A DNA stretch of 64,000 bases, taken from NCBI GenBank assembly GCA_965224065.1, contig CBDCYF010000005.1, forward strand, positions 1,178,001 through 1,242,000, in the 5' to 3' direction. Within the stretch, counting starts at the first letter, position 1. Every line of letters starts with the position of its first letter. Positions 15,438-23,029 of this stretch are shown here, piece after piece. The notes beneath the pieces are model-generated. The model saw nothing but the letters and a program-made list of their open reading frames with translations, was not told the origin of the DNA and searched no databases. This DNA is from JAOTZA01 sp965224065 (GTDB taxonomy: Bacteria; Acidobacteriota; Thermoanaerobaculia; Multivoradales; JAHEKO01). Both the position numbers and the translations under genes were made by a program.

Positions 15438-17677
15438 GGCCGCCTCCTCCACCCCACCAGGAGGGCCAAAGAGAGTGCCATCAGGAGCAAGCCAACGATT
15501 CTCAGTGCCGCCGCCGGGGTCGCGGTTTGCGGCAGGCCGGTGGCGGCTGCATTCTGGCCGCCCGAGCGCGCCGGTGCCGTCCGATTCGGATCCACCGCCA
15601 CCAGGCTGGTGAAACGCGAGACCAGATGGTGGTGCAGGGCGAGCTCGATGACGCTCTGCCGAGTGGTCTCGGGATCGGCACCGAAGTGCAGGCTCTCGAG
15701 CAGAAAGTCGATCTTGCTCCGGCCCCACAGCTTTTCGATCCCGCGCGCGGCGAGTGCCTTGGGAGGAACGATGCGCTCGCTCCAACCGGTGGTCCCATCG
15801 AGCCGGCCGGAGAGCTCCACCGCGCCGCCGGGCTGTGCGAGCTTGGCCACGGCCAGAAGCGGCTCGCCGACGTAGAGATCGGTCCAGCGATCCGGGTAGA
15901 TCTCGGCGCCGGGATCGTCCCACTGGACCGCGACATCCGTCATCACGGGGGACTCGAGCTTGCCAAACAGGGCCGCCATCTTCTCGCCGACCTCCTCGAT
16001 CTTGCCGACGTTGGTAAATGTGCCGTGCCCGAAGCGCGCCGCGCGGGTCATGAAATGGGAGTTGGGTGCGGCCCCGATCCCGACGGTAAACAGTCGGTTG
16101 CGGCCGAGGTTCTGCTGGATGAAGGAGAAGAGCTCGGACTCGTTGCCCACCGCGCCGTCGGTGATAAAGACCACCTGGCGGAGCATCCCCGGCACGGGCT
16201 CCTCGGCGAGCGCCGCCGCCACGGCCGGCAGCATGTTGGTGCCGTTATCCGCTCGGAGACCTCGGACAAAGCGGCGCGCGGCTTCGAGGCTGTTGGCGCC
16301 GACATCCAGGCTGGTGTCGAACAGGAGATCGGTCGTCGAGTCGAACCGGATGACGTTGAAACGGTCCTGGGGCTCGAGCCGGTCGAGCGCCCACAGCAGG
16401 GCGGTGCGCGCTTGTTCGATCGAGCCGCCCTTCATCGAACCCGAGGTGTCGATAACAAAGACGACGTCGCGCGGTAACCGCACACTCGGTGCAGCCGCCG
16501 GAGGCGGCGGCAAAACCATCAGCAACGCGTACCACTCGCCTCCCATTTCCTCGGCGAACACGGCCGTTTTGGGGAGTCGGCCGACCTCCGGGGTCCACAC
16601 CAGCTCGAAATCCCGATCGGCCGGAACGCTGGGATGCGCCAGGGTGATCAGGTAACGGCCGGGACCGGACTCGACGTCCAGAATCTGGTGGTAGCTCGAT
16701 TCGATTCTGGACAGCGGCATCCCCGCGTCGAGATCCACGGTCAGGCTCACCTGGCGCATGTGTCGCCCCACCGCGCCGGCAAGGCCCGGGCCGGGCGGTA
16801 CGGGGTCCGGTTCGATCCCAGACACCGCAAACGCCGCGGAGCCCGGCCCGGGCCGACCGTCGGCCAGCAGGTTCCTCCCGCTGGGCGGTGGGGTGAAGCG
16901 AGGCGTGATCGCCAGGGGGACGCGCAGCCTGAAATCACCCGCGTCGTAACGGGCCGCCTGCTGGTATTCGATCTCGACCACGATCTCTTCGGAGGGTCCG
17001 ATGTTGGCGACCGCGGTGGTGAACAGGTTGGGCCGGTGCTGGCGCACCAGCGAGGCTCGCTGTCCCGCGTCGCGCGCTTCGCGATAGGTCTGCTCGGCCT
17101 GGCGCCGCTCCTGGATCTGACCTTCGATCTGCCGATCCCCGACGGTCATGAGGAGATGGTCGACGGCCGCCGACTCGGGCAATGGGAACACATACAGTCC
17201 ATCCGCCCAGCCGGTGCCGGTGTTGACAAAGCGCTGGGTCACTCGCGCGCGAACAATGAGACCGGTCACCCGGATCTCGTATTCGGTGTCGAGAACCGGC
17301 GCAGGCAGATAGGTACCCTCTGCCCCGCCCGAGAAGAGCAGGGCCGCGTGCTGTACCTCGTCGAGGCCGACGCCCTCGGGAGGGTCGGTCTGGAGCGCGT
17401 GAGACGCGTTGGCGCTTCCGTGAGGACTGGCGGTCTCGACGGCACTGTCCTCGGCTCCGTCCCCGACGCTGGGCTCGACACCGGGCGCGACGCCGGGCTC
17501 GATCGCGAGGACCTCATCCGCAAAGTCGCCGAGGCAGTCTTCCTCCGGTTGACCGGCCTCCCAAACGACTGGTTCTTCGGGGACCGGCTGCGCGCGGACT
17601 TCAAGACCGCCGAGGACCGTTGAAGTAATCGTCAAGATCCAAATCGTGCGGGTCATCCAAGCGCGATTTCCAAACAT
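15413..17677 (-). CDS. Sortase substrate with VIT and VWA domains
   Basis: A 754-residue protein whose first ATG has AGGAGG seven bases upstream. It has a signal peptide (to about residue 29). A VIT domain follows at about residues 125-255 (YEIRVTGLIVRARVTQRF, YVFPLPESAAVDHLLM). A VWA domain begins with the intact MIDAS motif DTSGSM, Asp410. The C-terminus is a classical sorting signal: LPQTA at 715-719, a hydrophobic helix, then WRRRPWR. This matches the family called marine proteobacterial sortase target protein. The tandem order with the class GN sortase supports a dedicated pair. Its function at the cell surface is unknown; VWA domains commonly mediate metal-dependent adhesion. Confidence 0.9.
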   Translation of the reverse strand: MFGNRAWMTRTIWILTITSTVLGGLEVRAQPVPEEPVVWEAGQPEEDCLGDFADEVLAIEPGVAPGVEPSVGDGAEDSAVETASPHGSANASHALQTDPPEGVGLDEVQHAALLFSGGAEGTYLPAPVLDTEYEIRVTGLIVRARVTQRFVNTGTGWADGLYVFPLPESAAVDHLLMTVGDRQIEGQIQERRQAEQTYREARDAGQRASLVRQHRPNLFTTAVANIGPSEEIVVEIEYQQAARYDAGDFRLRVPLAITPRFTPPPSGRNLLADGRPGPGSAAFAVSGIEPDPVPPGPGLAGAVGRHMRQVSLTVDLDAGMPLSRIESSYHQILDVESGPGRYLITLAHPSVPADRDFELVWTPEVGRLPKTAVFAEEMGGEWYALLMVLPPPPAAAPSVRLPRDVVFVIDTSGSMKGGSIEQARTALLWALDRLEPQDRFNVIRFDSTTDLLFDTSLDVGANSLEAARRFVRGLRADNGTNMLPAVAAALAEEPVPGMLRQVVFITDGAVGNESELFSFIQQNLGRNRLFTVGIGAAPNSHFMTRAARFGHGTFTNVGKIEEVGEKMAALFGKLESPVMTDVAVQWDDPGAEIYPDRWTDLYVGEPLLAVAKLAQPGGAVELSGRLDGTTGWSERIVPPKALAARGIEKLWGRSKIDFLLESLHFGADPETTRQSVIELALHHHLVSRFTSLVAVDPNRTAPARSGGQNAAATGLPQTATPAAALRIVGLLLMALSLALLVGWRRRPWRVGTRS

Positions 17678-17897
17678 CGTAGATCCTCCTCGGGACGTCG
17701 GTGAAGTAGTCGAGCCGCGGCCGCGACGGCGAGGCCCACAGCGGGCCCCGGTCCGCGGCGGCGGCCAGCGAGACTTCGGAGTGCGATGCGGTCGGCGAGA
17801 CGTCGGGTCGCTCTCTCATGGCGTCATCAGAGCCGACGGACGTGGACCGGCCGCGGCACGATCGTGGAGGATCCGAGGAAGATTGTGGCGAAATCAT
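17601..17897 (-). CDS. Possible small ORF upstream of the sortase operon
   Basis: An open frame of up to 98 codons whose last 77 bases overlap the start of the sortase substrate gene. An internal ATG at 17819 would give 72 residues. The C-terminal part (DYFTDVPRRIYDVWKSRLDD, then DLDLDDYFNG) has a protein-like mix of aromatic and charged residues. The N-terminal part is low in information, and no ribosome site is present at either ATG. It may be real or a fortuitous frame in the 5' region. Confidence 0.25.
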   Translation of the reverse strand: MISPQSSSDPPRSCRGRSTSVGSDDAMRERPDVSPTASHSEVSLAAAADRGPLWASPSRPRLDYFTDVPRRIYDVWKSRLDDPHDLDLDDYFNGPRRS

Positions 17898-17927
17898 GGC
17901 AACGCCATCTTCCGGTGTTTCCTAAGG

Positions 17928-17933
17928 TAGATT
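17928..17933 (+). promoter_or_regulatory. Leaderless-type -10 box of the response regulator gene
   Basis: TAGATT is followed by seven bases and then the ATG at 17941. No Shine-Dalgarno sequence lies at a usable distance. Confidence 0.4.
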
Positions 17934-17940
17934 GGCTGCG

Positions 17941-18657
17941 ATGACCGAGACCACCGGTCACCTGGCGCTGGTCGACGACGAGGAGCACATCCGGGAGACG
18001 GTCGGCTTTGCGCTCCGCAAGGAGGGCTACCGCGTGGATACCTATGCCGACGGGGCGGCGGCGTGGGACGCCTTTGGCGAGCGGCTCCCCGACGTGGTGA
18101 TCCTCGACATCCTGATGCCACGGATCGACGGCCTCGAGCTCTGCCGGCGATTGCGCGCGCGCTCGGAAACCCTGCCGATCCTCTTTCTGACCTCGCGCGA
18201 CGAAGAGTTCGACCGCGTCCTGGGCCTCGAGCTGGGGGCCGATGACTACCTGTGCAAGCCCTTCTCGATGCGCGAGCTCGCCGCCCGGATCAAGGTCCTG
18301 TTTCGCCGCCTGGCGGTCCTGCGGGAGAGCTCGATCTCGGGAAGTAACGTGGAGGACAAACTCTCGGTCGGTCTACTGGAGCTCGACCGGCGCCGCTACA
18401 CCGCCGCTTGGGGTGACCGTCCGCTGCGTTTGACGGTCACCGAGTTCACCATCCTCGAAGCCCTGGTGCGGCGGCCCGGCCATGTCAAGAGTCGTGCCGA
18501 CTTGATGCGCGATGGTTACCCTTACGACGCCTACGTCAGCGAACGGACCATCGACAGCCACATCAAGCGGCTGCGTCAGAAGCTCACCGCGGCCGATCCC
18601 GAGTTCTCTTCCATCGAGACGGTCTACGGCCTCGGCTACCGCTACCGGGAGGACTGA
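17941..18657 (+). CDS. OmpR-family response regulator (ChvI-like)
   Basis: A 238-residue regulator. The receiver domain has ALVDDEEHIRE at its acidic pocket, the phosphoacceptor Asp56 in VVILDILMPRIDG, and a conserved Lys in DDYLCKPFSMREL. The C-terminal winged helix has LTVTEFTILEALVRRPGHVKS and ERTIDSHIKRLRQKL, and binds DNA as in OmpR. A TTG nine bases upstream (17932) is an alternative start. The sensor kinase gene begins six bases after the stop. The two-gene order and kinase layout resemble ChvI/ChvG, which respond to acid or envelope stress; the signal here is not known. Confidence 0.9.
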   Translation: MTETTGHLALVDDEEHIRETVGFALRKEGYRVDTYADGAAAWDAFGERLPDVVILDILMPRIDGLELCRRLRARSETLPILFLTSRDEEFDRVLGLELGADDYLCKPFSMRELAARIKVLFRRLAVLRESSISGSNVEDKLSVGLLELDRRRYTAAWGDRPLRLTVTEFTILEALVRRPGHVKSRADLMRDGYPYDAYVSERTIDSHIKRLRQKLTAADPEFSSIETVYGLGYRYRED

Positions 18658-18663
18658 GCCGGG

Positions 18664-20211
18664 GTGAGGTTTCTGTCGCCGCTCACCCTGCGGCTGCTGG
18701 CGTTCAACCTACTGCTGGTTTTTCTACCGGCCGCGGGATTTCTCTACCTCGACACCTACGAGCGCAAGATGCTCGCCGCGCAGGAACGCTCGATGGTGCA
18801 ACAGGGGCGATCGCTGGCGGCGGCGCTTTCGGGCCAGGAGGAAGCCTGGCGCGACCAGGCCGGTCCTCTGCTCAAACGTCTCGAGCGGCGCACCGACGCG
18901 CGCCTGAGGGTGATCGACCGCGACGGCCTGCTGCTGGCGGACTCCAGTCTGCTCGGGCCGCGCGCGCAAGCGGACGGCGACGCCGCGGCCGACGAGCGCT
19001 CGCTCCGCGACGCGGCGCTCTACCGTGCCGGCGCGACGCTCATTCGTCTGGTGCCACGCCGGTTCCGGCGGCCCGCGCCCGCGGGCGACGTAGCGTTTTA
19101 CTCTTCCTCCAATTTTCTCGAGGGACGGGAAGTAATCGCCGCCTTGGCCGGTCGGTATGGAGCGGCAACCCGCATCTCGGCCGGAGGCCAACGCTCGGTC
19201 ACGCTCTATAGCGCCTTGCCCATCCGCCGGTCCGGCGACGTCGTCGGGGTGGTCCTGGTTTCGCAGTCCACCTTCCGGATTCTGGAAGCCCTCTATGAAG
19301 TCCGTCTGGGGGTGTTCAAGATCTTCCTGGCGACGGTGGTCGTCGCGGTGATCTTGAGCCTGCTGGTCGCGACCACCATCGCCCGGCCGTTGCGGCGTTT
19401 GGCCCGGCAGGCGAAGGAGATCGTGGATCGGCGCGGACGGCTGCGCGGACACTTCAAGGGGTCCAAGAAAAAGGGAGAGATCGGGGATCTGGCACGGGCG
19501 CTCGAAAGCCTCACCCACCGGCTCGAGCACCACATTCAGTTCATCGAGTCGTTCGCATCAGATGTCTCGCACGAGCTCAAGAACCCGCTCACCGCGGTGC
19601 GCACCGCGACCGAGCTGCTCTCCGAAGCCGAGACCCGCGAGGAGCGCGACCGGTTTCTCGACATCGTCCAGCGCGAGGTCGCGCGCATGGAGCGCCTGCT
19701 TTCAGAAGTGCGTGAGATCACCTCGATCGACGCACAGCTCGAAGAGGAGCCGGTCCGGGACTTCCCCCTCGACGAGCTGGCAAAACGGATCGTCGACGGC
19801 TTCAACCTGCGCTCAGAGGTCAACGGACGGATTCGCTTCCACCCTCCCAGCGAGCCCGCTTCGGTCGCGGCGTCTCCGGAACGCGTGACCCAGGTGATCG
19901 AGAACCTGCTCGAGAACGCCCTGAGCTTCTCGCCCGACGGCCAAAAGGTAGACGTTCGGGTCGAGGCCGATGGCGACCGGCGGCGCCTGAGCGTCGAGGA
20001 CCGGGGTCCGGGGATCCCACCCGAGCATCGGGCCGCCGTCTTTCGGCGCTTTTTCAGCTACCGGCCGGATGAAGAGGGCCGATCGCGCCAGCACGCCGGG
20101 CTGGGACTGGCCATCGTCAAGACCATCGCCGAGAGCTACGGAGGCTCGGTCGCGGCGCACGGACGCGAGGGCGGCGGGACGCGGGTGATGGTCGAGTTGC
20201 CGGCGGCTTGA
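18664..20211 (+). CDS. Membrane sensor histidine kinase (ChvG-like)
   Basis: A 515-residue kinase starting at GTG. There are two transmembrane helices (residues 7-27 and about 222-243) flanking a periplasmic sensor region that contains an Arg-rich VPRRFRRP segment. A HAMP linker (RPLRRLARQAKEIV) follows. The HisKA box has His303 in SDVSHELKNPLTAVRT. The HATPase domain shows NLLENAL, EDRGPGIP and HAGLGLAIVKTIAESYGG. It should phosphorylate the response regulator encoded six bases upstream. The order of domains and the long periplasmic loop fit ChvG/ExoS-type kinases. Confidence 0.9.
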   Translation: MRFLSPLTLRLLAFNLLLVFLPAAGFLYLDTYERKMLAAQERSMVQQGRSLAAALSGQEEAWRDQAGPLLKRLERRTDARLRVIDRDGLLLADSSLLGPRAQADGDAAADERSLRDAALYRAGATLIRLVPRRFRRPAPAGDVAFYSSSNFLEGREVIAALAGRYGAATRISAGGQRSVTLYSALPIRRSGDVVGVVLVSQSTFRILEALYEVRLGVFKIFLATVVVAVILSLLVATTIARPLRRLARQAKEIVDRRGRLRGHFKGSKKKGEIGDLARALESLTHRLEHHIQFIESFASDVSHELKNPLTAVRTATELLSEAETREERDRFLDIVQREVARMERLLSEVREITSIDAQLEEEPVRDFPLDELAKRIVDGFNLRSEVNGRIRFHPPSEPASVAASPERVTQVIENLLENALSFSPDGQKVDVRVEADGDRRRLSVEDRGPGIPPEHRAAVFRRFFSYRPDEEGRSRQHAGLGLAIVKTIAESYGGSVAAHGREGGGTRVMVELPAA

Positions 20212-20244
20212 AGTCGATGGATTGTCGCCGGCGTTAAGAGTCGG

Positions 20245-20718
20245 TTAGTCGGTCCTTGCCTCTCCAAGCAGTCTGAGATCGAGCAGATCCCGCTCGCGCC
20301 CGGTCGCCGCCTTGTTCCGTCGCAGCGCATCGAGGCCTAGAAACGGAATGGCCATCCCCTCGACGTCGACAAAAACTTTCGAGGCCCAAGCTTCCTCGAA
20401 GTCGACGCCCGTGAGGGTCGTCAGAAGATCGACGCGGCGTGGGGGCAAGCCGAGTTGATAGACCCTGCCCGGCACTTCAAAATCTGCCTGCGTCACTCCA
20501 TGAGTGTCGATCGGAGCACCAAACGCGCGCAGCGCGCGGATGACTCGAGCCGCGTTTGGCCGAGAGGGACGTGCGACCAGATCCAGGTCGCCCGTTGCCC
20601 GCGGCACGCCGTGTACCGCCATGGCGTGGGCCCCCACGACGAGGAACTCGACACCGGCCTCGACCAAGGCACGCAGGATATCGAGAAAGTCCTCGTTCAA
20701 CCCGGACCGGTGAGTCAT
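20245..20718 (-). CDS. MNT-type nucleotidyltransferase
   Basis: A 157-residue protein. The ATG at 20718 overlaps the stop of the PIN-fusion gene (ATGA), which decides the start over a longer frame inside that gene. The fold is recognisable from FLVVGAHAMAVHGVPRATGDLDLV, the G-x-H...D-L-D metal-binding motif of minimal nucleotidyltransferases. A later VDLLTTLTGVDFEEAW carries the third acidic position. Such enzymes can act as antitoxins or toxins by adding nucleotides to proteins or tRNA. It ends a three-gene module with an AbrB-type antitoxin and a PIN protein. Confidence 0.8.
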   Translation of the reverse strand: MTHRSGLNEDFLDILRALVEAGVEFLVVGAHAMAVHGVPRATGDLDLVARPSRPNAARVIRALRAFGAPIDTHGVTQADFEVPGRVYQLGLPPRRVDLLTTLTGVDFEEAWASKVFVDVEGMAIPFLGLDALRRNKAATGRERDLLDLRLLGEARTD

Positions 20719-21404
20719 ACAAAGGATCGAATCACTCTGCCGGGCGTTCGGTTGCGAGGGTATTCTGGCAACGGCCGGCCCGCCAGCGACCACGACTGGC
20801 GCGCCAGCTCCCACATCATCGCAAGCCGCTCCCCGGCCGTCGTCGAATCCCGGAGGTTTGCTCCGGGCTCGTGACCGAGCGCGTACCCCCGGATGGGCCA
20901 CCCGGCACGCTCGCTGGCTTTTTCCGGGCCGGCCTCGTACAGCGGGGGCAGTTCGTGGACTTCATCCGCTGCCTCCAAAAAGGGGTCGCGCACCCGAACC
21001 GACCCGTAACGCCGCCCGTGCTCGAAGTCTTCCGACAAGATCTCATCGATCCCGTTGACCTCCGCATAGGCCCAGAGGTGCGCGTCGAACCAGGAAAGCT
21101 GATACGTCATTACGCCGCGAAGAGCTGTCTTGAAGACGGCGTCGTCCGGATAGAGGATCGGAAACTCCGCAACTAGCTTCTCGGCTTCGCGGTACGCCGC
21201 CGATCTCTCCAAGAGGGGCGCGCCACCGAGGTCATTTCGCGGTCTTGTGGTGGCGGCGACAAACTCGATGAGAGCTTGGTGAGGAAGCACCAGCTCGTCA
21301 CCGGCCAGTCCCAGCCTCAGAAGCCGCGCAGCCGCGGTCCGCTTGGAGCGAGACCGTGGGTCGTAGCGATAGATCAGGACGTTGGTGTCGACGAGGGCGG
21401 TCAT
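20715..21404 (-). CDS. PIN-domain protein with C-terminal extension
   Basis: A 229-residue protein, about 90 longer than an ordinary VapC. Residues 1-145 form a PIN domain (Asp6 in ALVDTNVLIYRYD, Glu in HQALIEFVAATT, Asp in LSWFDAHLWAYAE, and a final SEDFEHGR). Residues from about 160 on form a separate module, GERLAMMWELARQSWSLAGR followed by PLPEYPRNRTPGRVIR. To my reading this resembles short proteins encoded next to nucleotidyltransferases. The gene is coupled by four-base overlaps to both the AbrB antitoxin gene upstream and the nucleotidyltransferase gene downstream. The fusion is therefore likely to link an RNase toxin with the nucleotidyltransferase; this is inference. Confidence 0.78.
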   Translation of the reverse strand: MTALVDTNVLIYRYDPRSRSKRTAAARLLRLGLAGDELVLPHQALIEFVAATTRPRNDLGGAPLLERSAAYREAEKLVAEFPILYPDDAVFKTALRGVMTYQLSWFDAHLWAYAEVNGIDEILSEDFEHGRRYGSVRVRDPFLEAADEVHELPPLYEAGPEKASERAGWPIRGYALGHEPGANLRDSTTAGERLAMMWELARQSWSLAGRPLPEYPRNRTPGRVIRSFV

Positions 21405-21751
21405 TTGTTCTCGCGGTCCGGGTCTTCTACGAGACCGTCCGAGGCGGAATCGCCGACCAGCGGTCGGGGCGGTGTCCCCCGGGTGTACAGCTCCTCACGA
21501 GTCCAGCCACGGTCCTCCACCGATTCTTGAAGCGACAGCTCCTTGGCGCGCTCCTCAATAAGAGCCGTCGTCTCATCAAAGAGCCGAAGGCGCTCCGCCA
21601 GGCTCAGGCGCTTTTGCTCGGCTCGCGGCGGCACCACCCGAATCTCGGGACCCGCGGGCCGAAACTCGATCTCGTCCCCCGGCTCGATGCCGTATTCCTT
21701 TGCCAGCGCCTTGGGAATCGTGACTTGGAGCTTGCTGGTGACTTTCGACAT
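21401..21751 (-). CDS. AbrB/MazE-type antitoxin
   Basis: A 116-residue protein. Residues 1-45 are a swapped-hairpin AbrB domain (KVTSKLQVTIPKALAKEYGI, then GDEIEFRPAG). The tail is long and charged and would wrap the toxin. The ATG has AAGGA four bases upstream. The promoter region holds a palindrome placed exactly between the -35 and -10 boxes, so autorepression is likely. It overlaps the PIN gene by four bases. Confidence 0.85.
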   Translation of the reverse strand: MSKVTSKLQVTIPKALAKEYGIEPGDEIEFRPAGPEIRVVPPRAEQKRLSLAERLRLFDETTALIEERAKELSLQESVEDRGWTREELYTRGTPPRPLVGDSASDGLVEDPDRENK

Positions 21752-21760
21752 GGTATCCTT

Positions 21761-21789
21761 ACTTTAGCAAGGAAATATCCTTGTTTCAA
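21761..21789 (-). promoter_or_regulatory. Promoter and operator of the AbrB-PIN-nucleotidyltransferase module
   Basis: On the minus strand TTGAAA (21789-21784), a 17-base spacer and TAAAGT (21766-21761) form a promoter. The spacer contains CAAGGA-AATA-TCCTTG (21768-21783), an inverted repeat that would place the repressor between the two RNA-polymerase contacts. Confidence 0.65.
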
Positions 21790-21808
21790 CTTCCACGCCC
21801 GGTGAGCG

Positions 21809-21814
21809 TATCCT
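21809..21814 (+). promoter_or_regulatory. Leaderless-type -10 box of the 21821 gene
   Basis: TATCCT, six bases, then the ATG at 21821; no ribosome site. Confidence 0.4.
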
Positions 21815-21820
21815 CCCTTC

Positions 21821-22237
21821 ATGCGACCCGAACGAGCGGAAACCGTCCTCCGGTGGCTGTTGATCGTCCTCGGCGTGTTCGCCGCAACCGCCGTCATCCC
21901 CATGGTGATGCCGTTCTCGTGGATGCAGGCCGGCAATGACTGGCTCGGGCTCGAGCCGCTCGCGGAGACCCCGCTCGCCCAATACCTCACCCGCTCGCTG
22001 TCGGCGGTCTACGCCTTGATCGGCGCGCTGACGATCTATCTCGGACTCAACGTCCGGCGTTACCGCGACCTGATCGCCTTTGTCGGCTGGCTCACCGCTT
22101 TTCTGGGTGTCGCGCTCTTCGGGATCGACCTCGCCGCCGGGCTGCCGGCGGCCTGGACCTGGGGCGAGGGTCCACCGACCGTTGTCGTGGCCGCCGTGAT
22201 CGTCTGGCTCGCTCGGCGAGTCCGGCCCGGTCCCTAG
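21821..22237 (+). CDS. Small four-helix membrane protein, function unknown
   Basis: A 138-residue protein with four hydrophobic segments: about residues 10-33 (WLLIVLGVFAATAVIPMVMP), 57-76, 86-105 and 117-131. The PFSWMQAGNDWLGL loop after helix 1 and the Arg-rich cytoplasmic turn NVRRYRDLI look conserved. It sits alone, divergent from the AbrB module and convergent with the Tsx-like gene (six bases between stops). No catalytic signature is visible. Confidence 0.7.
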   Translation: MRPERAETVLRWLLIVLGVFAATAVIPMVMPFSWMQAGNDWLGLEPLAETPLAQYLTRSLSAVYALIGALTIYLGLNVRRYRDLIAFVGWLTAFLGVALFGIDLAAGLPAAWTWGEGPPTVVVAAVIVWLARRVRPGP

Positions 22238-22243
22238 GGCTAG

Positions 22244-23029
22244 CTAGAACTTCCAGACCAGCAGGCCCTGGACGGCGCTCTCATCGGTGGCGCCGTCGCC
22301 GAGCTTGTTCATCCAGTACTGAACCTCGATGCCGATCGCGATGCTCTCGGTGAGAAAGTAGCGGAACTGCGGCTGCGCCAGGATCCAGGCCTCGACCTTG
22401 CCACCGAATTCGTTGGTGCGCTCGCCGATGTACTCGGCGTGGCCCTCGATGCTGCCCTTCTTGCCGATGGGATAGGCCCAGTTGACGTCGAACATAAACG
22501 TGTCGTCCTCGCTGGGCGCGCTCCCCCCACCCGCGATCCCGACCGAGTCGTCGATATAGAGCGTGATGTCGGTGTTGAGAAACGCAAAACCCTTGGCGTT
22601 CCAGGACAACCCGATCCCGGGCAGATACTTGATGGCGTCGGCGTCGGGGGCCCAGTTGAATCCGGCGATGAGGCGCACGTCCTTGAGCGCCCCTTTCATT
22701 TCCTCCTTCTTGGCGAGCTTGCGGGTGCTGAAGTACGAATACCACTCGCCATAGGTGTCGTTGTCGTTGAAACCGCCGCCTTCGGCCGAGGTGACGTCGA
22801 AGAAAAAGAAGTTGTCGCCATACTTCCAGCCGCTGGCGTGCTGCAGGGTGAAGATCAACGTGCTTTTGTCACCACCGCCGGCGAAGCTCGGTGTGTCGAG
22901 CGTGCCAAATTGCAGGTGGAGCTCGGTGTTGCTCCAGATGGCCGCCGAGACCGAGCTGGCGACGGGAAGCGTGAGAGCCAGCGCGCAGGCCGCGGCGAGT
23001 GCTTTTGGCCGGTTGATCCTCTCGACCAC
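22244..23029 (-). CDS. Tsx-like nucleoside-specific outer-membrane channel
   Basis: A 261-residue outer-membrane beta-barrel starting at GTG. The signal peptide (residues 1-29) ends SSVSAA. The first mature strand WSNTELHLQFGTLDTPSF and the following FTLQHASGWKYGDNFFFFD match the Tsx/OmpK family. Alternating hydrophobic strands follow, and it ends in a C-terminal aromatic, LLVWKF, as required for BAM-dependent insertion. Tsx channels pass nucleosides and related compounds across the outer membrane. It overlaps the purine/pyrimidine permease gene by one base (TAGTG), so the two should supply one uptake route. Confidence 0.85.
   Translation of the reverse strand: MVERINRPKALAAACALALTLPVASSVSAAIWSNTELHLQFGTLDTPSFAGGGDKSTLIFTLQHASGWKYGDNFFFFDVTSAEGGGFNDNDTYGEWYSYFSTRKLAKKEEMKGALKDVRLIAGFNWAPDADAIKYLPGIGLSWNAKGFAFLNTDITLYIDDSVGIAGGGSAPSEDDTFMFDVNWAYPIGKKGSIEGHAEYIGERTNEFGGKVEAWILAQPQFRYFLTESIAIGIEVQYWMNKLGDGATDESAVQGLLVWKF

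Noticed and set aside
15450..15923. N-terminal extension of the sortase to about 356 residues
   Set aside because: The extra codons overlap the sortase-substrate gene in another frame and are Arg/Gly-rich noise. GTG 15437 has a proper ribosome site.
14175..21751. Genomic island or prophage carrying the VapBC and PIN modules
   Set aside because: No integrase, transposase, tRNA gene, attachment repeats or shift in base composition was found around them.
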